The notes under the pieces were generated by a model, which did no database searches, had not been told where the DNA came from, and saw only the letters and a list, made by a program, of their open reading frames with translations. This document shows positions 8,201-13,847 of a stretch of DNA of 15,242 nt, in pieces; position 1 is the stretch's first letter, and each line of letters begins with the position of its first letter. The translations under genes were made by a program, and so were the position numbers. The DNA comes from Candidatus Merdenecus merdavium (GTDB lineage: Bacteria; Bacillota; Clostridia; Lachnospirales; Lachnospiraceae): NCBI GenBank assembly GCA_018715425.1, contig DVLR01000280.1:1-15242 (forward strand), read 5' to 3'.

Positions 8201-8293
8201 ACAGCAGTTAACAGTATGTTAAGAAAAGATGACACTCGTTTGGCGAAGTTAATTAAGATTGCAGAAGAAATATTAACAAAAGAAGATAAATAG
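2240..8293 (+). CDS. Secreted multimodular DUF5695-like putative glycosidase, ended by TAG before its dockerin
   Basis: As read, this encodes 2017 residues. ATG 2240 is preferred because AGAAAGGA (2225-2232) is an excellent ribosome site; ATG 2210 (with AAAGGGG at 2197-2203) is the alternative. A signal peptide spans residues 1-38 (KKR, hydrophobic core, VEA cleavage), followed by an acidic linker. Residues about 80-1060 form one large region that I judge closest to DUF5695. It has a helical, barrel-like part with GGEHWWNFQY (Glu823) and MDDW (Asp840, Asp841), plausible active-site neighbourhoods. Next come two PKD/Ig-like modules (about 1069-1264), a Big_4-like module (1265-1340) and two discoidin/CBM-like modules (1341-1490 and 1559-1700), each followed by a helical FIVAR-like linker. 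A Big_3-like module (1771-1854) and FIVAR repeats close it. TAG at 8291-8293 interrupts the third of these final FIVAR repeats, and the frame continues to the dockerin. It is probably an extracellular glycan-active enzyme; substrate unproven. Confidence 0.85.
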   Translation: MQKLRHLYKKRAVSLGASLLLIVSILSGSFTGMISVEAEEKKESNPESKSEKNIDSEKKEESNSSVEKSTSGMISNESLSVQIGDLGQISLMNIKNNPTNNKGDQVNFVLPNDTSPQNGVEHQWMGEMIFSYRTSEDGVFPEDRSGFVEIDTNKTLAAGGSTTYSDATENLESNPYIKKNVINDKRVEVDFIGHDEGSTGDRTMKGFDVKSVYDMDTEDGSLLWEITLSNKGTQWIEFGDVGLPMPWNNKYTTQDSVYNERVTVHTFAGADSGYAYAVRCSGEGNYVLFTPVAESGARIEYIDNWVGNNNGVQGERADSLFNNWTSDSGGWQPGLSVYYIHSKDIQKTGRGYYTDATSLVLGPEESKTYQFKFSAVRAGDNEPQESANSTNNASTSIEEREGNMRSILYNAGLMDAIVMPSFQTAINMPTKLDLHYNDEIITDVTLDIQCVHENDPFDEEHIPMQGEGLVNNSRGGRGTHDGNPDYNESVDFVETKTIDGEKHHIYDLTFGCIGNNSVRVDYKLKVGDTWIDKFTQYEFNVLTELDEAVKTHSEFMLNNQHDNDPDSPTYGNYNDWYFASGVDENAKTHWGDDWSHDNINFMTMKNYLTPDAEESKSIERYLIDFMWGNYMKYTQETYVVANYLRDSGIYATSSVPYNRAFSEVMEVTGFFNMYRIQKAYPDLMEYRETPEFYLDKAYQIYYNRISASPVGFYGEQQIPEIIEALKDEGMTTEANNLQTRFARDKGRNMANAAYPYGSEFVYDNTGEEGAYAAAKALRTYYPNHEAAGNALKNMEIAEWKTRAMRGIQPTWYHYANPVFIGGEHWWNFQYTASLAGSIMDDWLRYQDNGWDTDSSAWAQRMNYGAKISNFNAINMGQISKDYIGNVGWRYTMYKGGHGAMDVFDGGTRVMNNGWNDFSGEADQGIYGSLLRISSDVVKDPIFGLVGYGSEVSKNGDIYTIIPKDGFGKRLNLMDEKIYLTLEQDSASQVKMKEDGSYFHLNLKTQVKTEHLSKIDLSGPGLEDGFYSIKLDGQQVGQCYVKDHQGRANVMIPSGDTAEVTIEKMDGGKNEAPYAEIVISHDKLQAFVPFDVKSLAYDDGAPNKELTYKWEASMVPEGATLTFDEDTKPNTQGVASAEGEYEISLTVSDGELSTIVKKTMILEIAPDRASPTIEEVTAIQDSVNISVASLNGKATPDPLYNGELEYEWSIVEEPEGGHAIIGNANQSSAIMKASVPGTYLLRFQAVDADVSSYEDVAVEMVGEVDGAYRGLSIVTKEGTAPTLPEKVEMILEDGTIGEDKVHWKEIDSKEYESSGLFFAEGTVVDSDQKVKVAVYVVSEEKRNLATVAEPSAIINSVHDLGGVASLNDGKDPSSSEDVSNGAWHNWLGDQGGPAWMQYEWQQPIIAESMDVYVFRDGGGNFQPKDMKVTLRDEKGTWYTPRNVSGLGNDLNQYNTTTFEPSLITGIRIDMNPVTLGCGILEWKVNGYEYGDGLVDKTELRKVYSLVNSLNESQLLGGLDPVKEAMGAVESVLSKTTATQEEVKQVHEDLLLAMKELQPVNGNLAFVAGLTASYTSSWESLPSVRDGVRLSGSHWGTWGNDSSVEWLEYSWPQGVMIEASDLYLWNDGGGIETPASYTYTYLPVDSDEWVVLERVDSGMKENERNHITFEEAVAVRALRCTLTKPQKDMNGVGVWEWEVYSRVDKKELELLVEESRLLEAKDYHEEGWEAFKESLDAAVVVLEDENTYQAVVDDAFNDLKEKKEALIKIPKLKDMILKEEPVKTTYLIDEELDLAGMVLEFVYEDSTTKIIDDLDGIQVSGFDHSLVGSQILTISYTENDITLTVDLEVTVKMPADMSALNLAIVMGQEHEKEQNENQTYTSESYAFFQLALDQAREVAHDKYASQERVDTAFYDLITGYANLEISTVKYGLKAAIAGTMAILDDPETAKNYSVESIQMVEDVLAQAQIVAEDEHASQDEIHTATRNLITAVNSMLRKDDTRLAKLIKIAEEILTKEDK
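8291..8293 (+). other. In-frame amber codon replacing a conserved FIVAR tyrosine
   Basis: The frame reads EDK-TAG-TSTSVTKLKEAL. Sister repeats in the same gene have QTYTSES, KNYSVES and DKYVESS at this point, so TAG stands where Tyr (TAT or TAC) is expected. A single base change explains it. No other stop occurs in this frame from 2240 to 8833. The uninterrupted product would be 2197 residues. A nonsense mutation, a sequencing error and stop-codon readthrough are all possible. Confidence 0.85.
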
Positions 8294-8347
8294 ACAAGTA
8301 CAAGTGTAACGAAATTAAAAGAAGCGTTAAATACTGCTAAAGAGGTT

Positions 8348-8833
8348 ATGGATCATCCAGAAGCAGAGGATCAGGACATAGACGAAGCTTATTATGGACT
8401 TCAGGAGGCAATGAGTGGATTGCAAATAAGAGGGAACAAGGAAGAACTTCAAGATGCCATAAATAAAGCCAGTGAAATTCTTATGAACAAGGATAAGTAT
8501 GTAGAGTCTAGTATCAAAGGTCTTGAAGAAGCGAATACAAATGCTAGCTTGGTGCTTACCGATAAAGATGCCCTTCAAAGTGAAATAAATAAGGCACTAG
8601 ATATATTGATTGGAAAGATGCTAGAAGTACGTTATCTAGGAGATGTGAATGGAGATAGTAAAGTAGACACAAGTGATGCAAGTTTTCTATTAAAATACAT
8701 TGCAGAACTTACTGATTTATCAGAAGAATCTCTAGAAGCAGCAGATGTTAATAAGGATCAAGAACAGGATGGGAAAGATGTTACACAAATTTTGAGATTT
8801 TCAGCAGATATAATGGATTCATTTAATGATTAA
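8348..8833 (+). CDS. Detached C-terminal FIVAR-dockerin part of the preceding gene
   Basis: This region is in the same frame as the 2240 gene and is open from 8294. It holds the second half of the broken FIVAR repeat, another FIVAR repeat (containing NKDKYVESS) and a type I dockerin from about 8630 to 8830. The dockerin has two F-hand calcium loops, DVNGDSKVDTSD and DVNKDQEQDGKD, each with the canonical D-x-N-x-D-x3-D-x2-D spacing. It would bind the cohesin encoded 26 nt downstream. It has no signal peptide. ATG 8348 has AAAGAGG only 2 nt away, and ATG 8411 has AGGAGG only 2 nt away, so independent translation looks poor and a secreted product is unlikely. A FIVAR-dockerin tandem is known from Clostridium perfringens mu-toxin. 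It should be read as the C-terminus of one gene, reached only if the TAG is an error, reverted or read through. Confidence 0.8.
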   Translation: MDHPEAEDQDIDEAYYGLQEAMSGLQIRGNKEELQDAINKASEILMNKDKYVESSIKGLEEANTNASLVLTDKDALQSEINKALDILIGKMLEVRYLGDVNGDSKVDTSDASFLLKYIAELTDLSEESLEAADVNKDQEQDGKDVTQILRFSADIMDSFND

Positions 8834-8859
8834 GACCACTTGAAATGTGAGGTATTTAC

Positions 8860-9669
8860 ATGAAAAAGTTTTTGATAAGAATAGCAGTACTGACGTTTGT
8901 ATTACTATTGGCAAAGAGTGTGCCAACATATGCAGCGGAAGTTCCTCGAATAAAACTAAAAGCTGAGGATATAAAGGAAGGGGACACCTATGTAACAGTT
9001 TCATGTGAAATTACGGGAGCTTGTGAAGTAGCTAACGGGAAAATTCGAATGGAATACGATGGCCATAAAATGAAGCTAGAATCTGTAAAAGCGGGAAATG
9101 CTTTGGAAGGAGCCATGTATGAAATCAATGATCCTTTGAGTGGAAATAAAGAAGAAGGGGAAATTGTCCTAGCCTTTGCTACTGCAACCCATTTAGAAAA
9201 TGACGGAAGTATGGTCGACATGGTGTTTAAGCTTGACAGTGGCATAAAAGCTGGAACAGTATTAGAAGCTACTGTAACTGTTGATCAGCTAGCAAAGGAT
9301 AATAAGGAAGTAGGTTCAGAAGTAGAAAAGTTATCCGTTGAAGTGGGAGAAGTAAATGAAACGGAGCCGACACAACCTTCTGAAAGTGAAACAGAGACAG
9401 ATCCTAGTGGAAATGATAATAAAGAAGAAACAGAGGATCAAAATGATACAGGGGATGATAAAGATCAAGGCAGTGGAAAAGAAAATGGACATAAGGATCA
9501 ATCATCTTATGGAGATAGGAATCAAAACAGTAATAAAAATAATGGAAATTCGGAAGTTAAAGCTCCAAAAACAGGAGATGAAACGAATATTACCGTGCTT
9601 TTAGTGGTTACAGGTCTATCTTCCATGGTACTTTTAGGACTTGTAGCATGGAAGAGGAGGAGATACTAA
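8860..9669 (+). CDS. Cell-wall-anchored single-cohesin protein
   Basis: This encodes 269 residues. A signal peptide ends near AYAA^E at residue 26. A cohesin-like beta-sandwich follows at about 29-165: GDTYVTVSCEI, a central KIRMEYDGHKMKLESVKAG strand pair, GEIVLAFATA, and a closing MVDMVFKL...GTVLEATV. This is the usual cohesin order. A long Glu/Asp/Asn/Lys-rich linker (about 166-234) would span the wall. The C-terminus has a sortase signal APKTGD (residues 235-240, an LPxTG variant with Ala first), one membrane helix and a KRRR tail. GAGG (8849-8852) 7 nt upstream supports ATG 8860. It lies 26 nt after the dockerin stop, so it is surely co-transcribed, and its natural partner is that dockerin. 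With one cohesin it is an anchor rather than a multi-enzyme scaffoldin. The cohesin call is by pattern; the anchor is clear. Confidence 0.8.
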   Translation: MKKFLIRIAVLTFVLLLAKSVPTYAAEVPRIKLKAEDIKEGDTYVTVSCEITGACEVANGKIRMEYDGHKMKLESVKAGNALEGAMYEINDPLSGNKEEGEIVLAFATATHLENDGSMVDMVFKLDSGIKAGTVLEATVTVDQLAKDNKEVGSEVEKLSVEVGEVNETEPTQPSESETETDPSGNDNKEETEDQNDTGDDKDQGSGKENGHKDQSSYGDRNQNSNKNNGNSEVKAPKTGDETNITVLLVVTGLSSMVLLGLVAWKRRRY

Positions 9670-9697
9670 TAAGCATCAGGACAGAGTAACAGGAAAC

Positions 9698-9753
9698 AAC
9701 TAAGAGAAGCCAGATTTAGGTGAATGACAGACCAAATCTGGCTTCTCTTAGTT
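9698..9753 (+). terminator. Perfect 20-bp hairpin after the cohesin gene
   Basis: Arms 9698-9717 and 9734-9753 are exact reverse complements with a 16-nt loop, inside which GGT/ACC can pair further. The stem contains AGAAGCCAGATTT. It starts 28 nt after the stop codon, as a terminator would. Only TTAGTT ends the stem and no T-run follows, so termination efficiency is uncertain; transcript-end protection is another possibility. Confidence 0.6.
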
Positions 9754-9786
9754 AGACAACTGAAAGAGTTATGTTTCTTTAAAATA

Positions 9787-9818
9787 CCATAGAAATGGGA
9801 GGCAAAGTATTTCTATGG
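9787..9818. repeat. Second hairpin in the 9670-10062 spacer
   Basis: CCATAGAAAT (9787-9796) and ATTTCTATGG (9809-9818) are perfect reverse complements around a 12-nt loop. No T-tract follows. Apart from this hairpin, the preceding one and the promoter/operator set, I see nothing in this 393-nt spacer. The open frame on the minus strand there is AT-driven and not gene-like. Confidence 0.4.
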
Positions 9819-9900
9819 GACAAAAGATGTATGGACTTAGAAACCAGAAACAAAAGAAATAGACAAAACCCCAAATAGAATTTTGTGCATTTCTTATAAA

Positions 9901-9914
9901 GTTAAACGTTACAC
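9901..9914. promoter_or_regulatory. Degenerate upstream operator copy
   Basis: GTTAAACGTTACAC matches the first ten bases of operator copy 1 exactly, but its right half is degenerate. It lies 11 nt upstream of the -35 box. Its centre is 129 bp from the full operator at 10030-10043, a spacing compatible with looping by a tetrameric LacI-type repressor. Confidence 0.4.
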
Positions 9915-9925
9915 CATAAGATTCA

Positions 9926-9954
9926 TTGACATATGTATCTATATATGGTATAAA
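9926..9954 (+). promoter_or_regulatory. Strong sigma-A promoter of the GH127/permease unit
   Basis: A perfect TTGACA (9926-9931) is followed by 17 nt and TATAAA (9949-9954). This is the same -35, spacing and -10 as the promoter at 2008-2036. Transcription would start near 9961, about 100 nt before the GH127 start codon. Confidence 0.75.
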
Positions 9955-10029
9955 AATAATAAAGAAAAACGAAATCAAAGAGAAATCAATTATCAATTCT
10001 GGTAAAACAAGATTTTTTTTTATTTATTA

Positions 10030-10043
10030 GTAAAACGTTTAAC
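10030..10043. promoter_or_regulatory. LacI-type operator, copy 2
   Basis: GTAAAACGTTTAAC is identical to 13848-13861 and to the reverse complement of 2093-2106. The identity with the third copy extends to 19 nt, TAGTAAAACGTTTAACAAA (10028-10046). It lies between the transcription start and the ribosome site of the GH127 gene, where bound repressor would block elongation. A run of nine T ends 8 nt upstream of it. Confidence 0.75.
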
Positions 10044-10062
10044 AAAGAGAGGATCATGACTT

Positions 10063-12027
10063 ATGACGAAAATGGCAAATTCAAGTATTCCACTTAATCA
10101 TATTAAAATAGATGATATTTTTTGGAATAAATATATTAAGCACGTAAAAGAAGTAATTATTCCTTATCAATGGGAGGCCTTAAACGATCGTCTGGAAGGG
10201 GTGGAACCTAGCCACTGTATTGAGAACTTCCGTATTGCAGCAGGAGAATCCAAAGGAGAATTTGCTGGAGCGGTTTTTCAAGATACGGATGTAGCAAAAT
10301 GGCTGGAGGCAGTAGCATTTGTATTATCTCATGAGAGAGATGAGGAACTAGAAAAGATAGCGGATGAAACCATTGAGTTAATTGGACGGGCTCAACAGGC
10401 AGACGGTTATTTAAATACTTATTATACAATTAAAGCTCCTTCATTAAGGTTTAGTAATCTGACGGAAGGCCATGAGCTTTATACTGCTGGTCATATGATT
10501 GAGGCGGCTGTAGCATATTATGAGGCCACAGGCAAGGATAAGTTTCTTCAGATAGTTTCCAAATTTGCAGATTTAATATGTGAGAACTTTGGAAATAAGG
10601 AAAATCAGATTCATGGATATCCAGGACACCAAGAAATTGAGTTGGCATTGGTTAAATTATATAGAATTACTGGTGAGAAACGGTATTTGGATACAGCCAA
10701 ATATTTTATTGATGCAAGAGGTGTAGGTGAGAACTATTTCTTGAAAGAGGAAAAAAGTGAAAAGTTTAAAAGAATCTTTCCTGAATTTGAAAGATATGAT
10801 CCGAAGTATTCCCAGTCTCACGCCCCAGTAAGAGAACAAAAAACAGCAGAAGGTCATGCAGTTAGAGCTACTTATATGTACTCAGCCATGGCGGATCTTG
10901 CTGATGAATATGGGGATCAAGAGTTGCTAAAAGCCTGTGATACCATTTGGGATGATATGGTGAACAGACGGATGTACATAACTGGTAGTATAGGATCATC
11001 TGGCATACTTGAAAGATTTACAACGGATTATGATTTACCTAATGATGTTAATTATTCAGAAACGTGTGCATCCATTGGTCTAGCTCTCTTTGGAAAGAGA
11101 ATGGCTCAGATAAAAAAAGATGCCACATATATAGACGTTGTGGAAAGGGCTCTTTATAATACTGTATTAGCTGGGATCGCTCTTGACGGACAGAGTTTTT
11201 TCTATGTAAATCCCTTAGAAATGTGGCCAGATAGTTGTATTGATCGAACGTCTAAAGAGCATGTAAAGACCGTTCGTCAAACTTGGTTTGGAGTAGCATG
11301 TTGCCCTCCTAATATTGCAAGAACCTTAGCTTCCCTAGGGCAATATATCTATTTTCAAGAAGAAGATACTATTTACGTCAATATGTACATTGGAAATGTT
11401 TGTGAGACCTCTATGAACCAGGTTCCTATTCGCTTGACTTTAACAGGAGAATTTCCTTGGAAATCAAGTATGACCATTCAGGTTGAGGCGGAACGGGAGG
11501 TTTCGGGATGCCTTGCTTTTAGAATTCCTGATTATGCACAGGAGTTTCAAATCTTAAAAAATGGAAAGAAAGTGGAAAAAGTAAAGGTATCCAAGGGATA
11601 TGCATATTTAGAAGGAGTATTCTATCATGATACGATTTCCATTGAATTTCAAATGGAGTCCGTATTTGTACATGCACATCCTGCAGTAAGAGAAAATGTT
11701 GGGAAAGTAGCTGTAGTAAAAGGACCATTGGTTTACTGCTTGGAAGAAACTGATAACTTTTTAAATCTGGCTTCCATTTTTGTAAATACGGAACAACCCT
11801 TGGAAGAAGAGTTTGAAGAAGAACTTTTAGACGGAACCATTGTGATTAAGTTTAAGGGGAAAAAAGTACGGGAGGATGAATGGGATGCCCATACTCTTTA
11901 TAAAATAAAGGGAGTAGAATTTCAGGATGTTCCTTTAAAGGCCATCCCATACTGTTACTGGAATAATCGAAAGAGTGGCGAAATGATGGTATGGATAAAA
12001 GAACTTTACCAGGAGGAAATGCGATGA
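10063..12027 (+). CDS. GH127 beta-L-arabinofuranosidase (DUF1680), cytosolic
   Basis: This encodes 654 residues, close to the 658 of Bifidobacterium HypBA1, the type enzyme that removes beta-1,2-linked L-arabinofuranose. The family's zinc and catalytic set is present: Glu317 in ILERF, Glu333 and Cys335 in YSETCASIG, and Cys413-Cys414 in VACCPPN. Glu317 and Glu333 are 16 apart, as are HypBA1 Glu322 and Glu338. Cys413 corresponds to the nucleophile Cys417 and acts as a thiolate with Zn bound by the Glu/Cys residues. The N-terminus has no signal peptide, so it works in the cytosol on imported oligosaccharides. ATG 10063 has AGAGG (10048-10052) 10 nt upstream; ATG 10072 would be too far from it. 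The gene is first in an operon, and its TGA overlaps the next start (ATGA). Other GH127 activities, such as those on rhamnogalacturonan-II side chains, remain possible. Confidence 0.92.
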   Translation: MTKMANSSIPLNHIKIDDIFWNKYIKHVKEVIIPYQWEALNDRLEGVEPSHCIENFRIAAGESKGEFAGAVFQDTDVAKWLEAVAFVLSHERDEELEKIADETIELIGRAQQADGYLNTYYTIKAPSLRFSNLTEGHELYTAGHMIEAAVAYYEATGKDKFLQIVSKFADLICENFGNKENQIHGYPGHQEIELALVKLYRITGEKRYLDTAKYFIDARGVGENYFLKEEKSEKFKRIFPEFERYDPKYSQSHAPVREQKTAEGHAVRATYMYSAMADLADEYGDQELLKACDTIWDDMVNRRMYITGSIGSSGILERFTTDYDLPNDVNYSETCASIGLALFGKRMAQIKKDATYIDVVERALYNTVLAGIALDGQSFFYVNPLEMWPDSCIDRTSKEHVKTVRQTWFGVACCPPNIARTLASLGQYIYFQEEDTIYVNMYIGNVCETSMNQVPIRLTLTGEFPWKSSMTIQVEAEREVSGCLAFRIPDYAQEFQILKNGKKVEKVKVSKGYAYLEGVFYHDTISIEFQMESVFVHAHPAVRENVGKVAVVKGPLVYCLEETDNFLNLASIFVNTEQPLEEEFEEELLDGTIVIKFKGKKVREDEWDAHTLYKIKGVEFQDVPLKAIPYCYWNNRKSGEMMVWIKELYQEEMR

Positions 12028-12932
12028 AGAAATTTTTATATTCGAAAAAAGCAGCACCTTACGTATTTATACTGCCTTTTGTACTGACTTTTGCTATTTT
12101 CTGGCTTGTGCCACTGGTTAAATCAGGTATGATGAGCATGGAAAAAATACTTCCTGGACAGGTAGAGTTTATAGGAATAAGCAATTATAAAAGATTATTT
12201 AATGATCGAGTCTTTAAGGTTGCAATGGGAAATAGCATAAAATATATGATCTGGACCCTTGTGTTACTCATTCCCATTCCTTTGATTTTAGCTGTTATGA
12301 TCAATTCAAAGCTTGTAGTGGGAAACGTTGCAGGAAAGATCGCTTCTTTTTTTAAATCATCCTTATTCATACCAGCATTAACTTCAGTTGTTGTAGCTGG
12401 TACAATCTTTAGGCTTATCTTTGGGGAGATGGACACGGCTCTTATGAACCAGTTTATAGGACTTTTTGGAATGGGGCCTATCAAGTGGTTGAAGGGATCT
12501 AATACTGGATTTGCAGCACTTCTATCTTTGGCTTGTTGGAGATGGTTTGGGGTAAATATGATGTATTTTTTAGCTGGATTACAGAGCATTCCAGAGGATT
12601 ACTATGAGGCAGCATCTATGGATGGTGCAACGGGATGGCAGAAATTTATTAAAATTACAGTGCCTCAATTAAAGCCAACCATTGTATATGTGCTTACCAT
12701 AAGTGTCTATGGCGGCTTATCTATGTTTACAGAGAGCTATATGCTATGGCAAGGAAATAACTCTCCTCAGAATATTGGTCTTACAATTGTAGGTTATCTA
12801 TACAGGCAAGGAATTGAAAAAAATGATATGGGTTATGCATCAGCCGTTGGGGTGGTCCTTCTCGTAGTCGTTTTGTTTATTAATTTATTGCAACTGATGT
12901 TAACAGGAATGTTTAAAAAGGAGGAAAAATAG
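12024..12932 (+). CDS. ABC sugar transporter permease, MalF/LacF type (CUT1)
   Basis: This encodes 302 residues. It is one of two inner-membrane subunits of a carbohydrate ABC importer. About six hydrophobic helices are visible, beginning with APYVFILPFVLTFAIFWLVP near the N-terminus. The cytoplasmic EAA loop that docks the ATPase is clear at residues 195-218 (EAASMDGATGWQKF, then ITVPQLKP). ATG 12024 is chosen because AGGAGG (12011-12016) lies 7 nt upstream and it overlaps the GH127 stop by 4 nt, giving translational coupling. An upstream in-frame start at 11991 would lie inside the GH127 gene without a ribosome site. With the next gene it forms the channel for the lipoprotein encoded at 13899. 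The likely cargo is an arabinofuranose-containing oligosaccharide, inferred from GH127. No ATPase gene is present, so a shared MsmK-like ATPase encoded elsewhere is probable. Confidence 0.92.
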   Translation: MKKFLYSKKAAPYVFILPFVLTFAIFWLVPLVKSGMMSMEKILPGQVEFIGISNYKRLFNDRVFKVAMGNSIKYMIWTLVLLIPIPLILAVMINSKLVVGNVAGKIASFFKSSLFIPALTSVVVAGTIFRLIFGEMDTALMNQFIGLFGMGPIKWLKGSNTGFAALLSLACWRWFGVNMMYFLAGLQSIPEDYYEAASMDGATGWQKFIKITVPQLKPTIVYVLTISVYGGLSMFTESYMLWQGNNSPQNIGLTIVGYLYRQGIEKNDMGYASAVGVVLLVVVLFINLLQLMLTGMFKKEEK

Positions 12933-12933
12933 T

Positions 12934-13770
12934 ATGACAATAGATAAAAAAATAAAAAAAATATTGCTAATTCTATTTTTCATTCTTATGTCACTGGTGG
13001 TATTACTACCATTTTGGGCGATCTTTATAGGTACCTTTCAGGATGGAAGTATGCTTATTAGAAATGGTTTGAACTTAAAATTAGACTTTTCTACAGCTAA
13101 TCTTAGTAGTTATATTATGCTATTTACCGATTCAGGTGATTATTTTAAATGGTTTTTTAATAGCTTGTTTTTGACGGTGATACAAGTAGTGGGAACGTTA
13201 CTTATTAGTGCCTTTGTAGCCTATGGATTTGCAGGGTATGAATTTAAATTTAAGAATTTTTTCTTTGTCTGCGTGCTGATCATTATGTCTGTTCCCTTTG
13301 AGATGCTGATGTTACCATTATATATTCAGATTAATGATATGCATATATCTAACTCCTATGGAGCCATTGTATTACCTTTTATGGCAAATGCAGCTACGAT
13401 CTTTTTCTTTCGCCAGTATTTAACAGGCATTCCCAAGGAGATTACAGAGGCAGGAAGAATTGATGGTTCTTCTGAATATGGTATTTTCTTTAAGCTAATT
13501 ATGCCTATTATGAAACCATCTTTTGCAGCCATGGCTATTTTAAATGGTATGAATAGCTGGAACAACTTCCTATGGCCATTGTTAGTATTGAGGTCAGATA
13601 AAAAATATACTCTTCCTATCGGACTGAATACTTTGATGACTCCATACGGTAATAATTACGACTTGCTTATTGTTGGTTCCTTTTTTTCAGTATTACCAAT
13701 TTTGATTTTATTCCTTTGTTTCCAAAAATACTTTATTGAGGGAATGACAGCAGGTGCTGTTAAAGGTTAA
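12934..13770 (+). CDS. ABC sugar transporter permease, MalG/AraQ type (CUT1)
   Basis: This encodes 278 residues and is the second membrane subunit of the importer. It starts with a basic segment and a hydrophobic helix (ILLILFFILMSLVVLLPFWA). Further helices follow, and the EAA loop lies at residues 172-195 (EAGRIDGSSEYGIFFK, then IMPIMKP). The C-terminus FIEGMTAGAVKG is the signature ending of this subfamily. AAGGAGG (12918-12924) is 9 nt before ATG 12934, which itself begins 1 nt after the previous stop, so the two permeases are made in tandem. Its partners are the preceding permease and the binding protein that follows after a 128-nt spacer. Confidence 0.93.
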   Translation: MTIDKKIKKILLILFFILMSLVVLLPFWAIFIGTFQDGSMLIRNGLNLKLDFSTANLSSYIMLFTDSGDYFKWFFNSLFLTVIQVVGTLLISAFVAYGFAGYEFKFKNFFFVCVLIIMSVPFEMLMLPLYIQINDMHISNSYGAIVLPFMANAATIFFFRQYLTGIPKEITEAGRIDGSSEYGIFFKLIMPIMKPSFAAMAILNGMNSWNNFLWPLLVLRSDKKYTLPIGLNTLMTPYGNNYDLLIVGSFFSVLPILILFLCFQKYFIEGMTAGAVKG

Positions 13771-13795
13771 AAGCTAATTTAAAATTTACATAAAC

Positions 13796-13824
13796 ATAAA
13801 AAGAAATGGTTCCATTGGTTTTAT
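13796..13824 (+). terminator. Weak hairpin between permease and binding-protein genes
   Basis: ATAAAA (13796-13801) pairs with TTTTAT (13819-13824), and AATGG (13805-13809) pairs with CCATT (13812-13816), with an internal loop and a 2-nt apical gap. It could partially end the permease transcript ahead of the separate binding-protein promoter. The stability is low and the call is tentative. Confidence 0.25.
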
Positions 13825-13847
13825 TTATAATATATAATTTATATATA

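Noticed and set aside
8348..8833. A separate small dockerin gene with its own start
   Set aside because: It is in the same frame as the upstream gene with no other stop between, has no signal peptide, and its candidate starts have ribosome sites only 2 nt away. It is listed as the detached end of the larger gene.
9769..9996. Minus-strand 75-codon frame in the spacer before GH127
   Set aside because: Its Phe/Ile/Tyr-rich product comes from AT-rich DNA read backwards, and it covers the promoter and an operator copy.
12185..12589. 134-codon minus-strand frame inside the first permease gene
   Set aside because: It is a shadow of a well-supported permease with an EAA loop, and has no start signal of its own.
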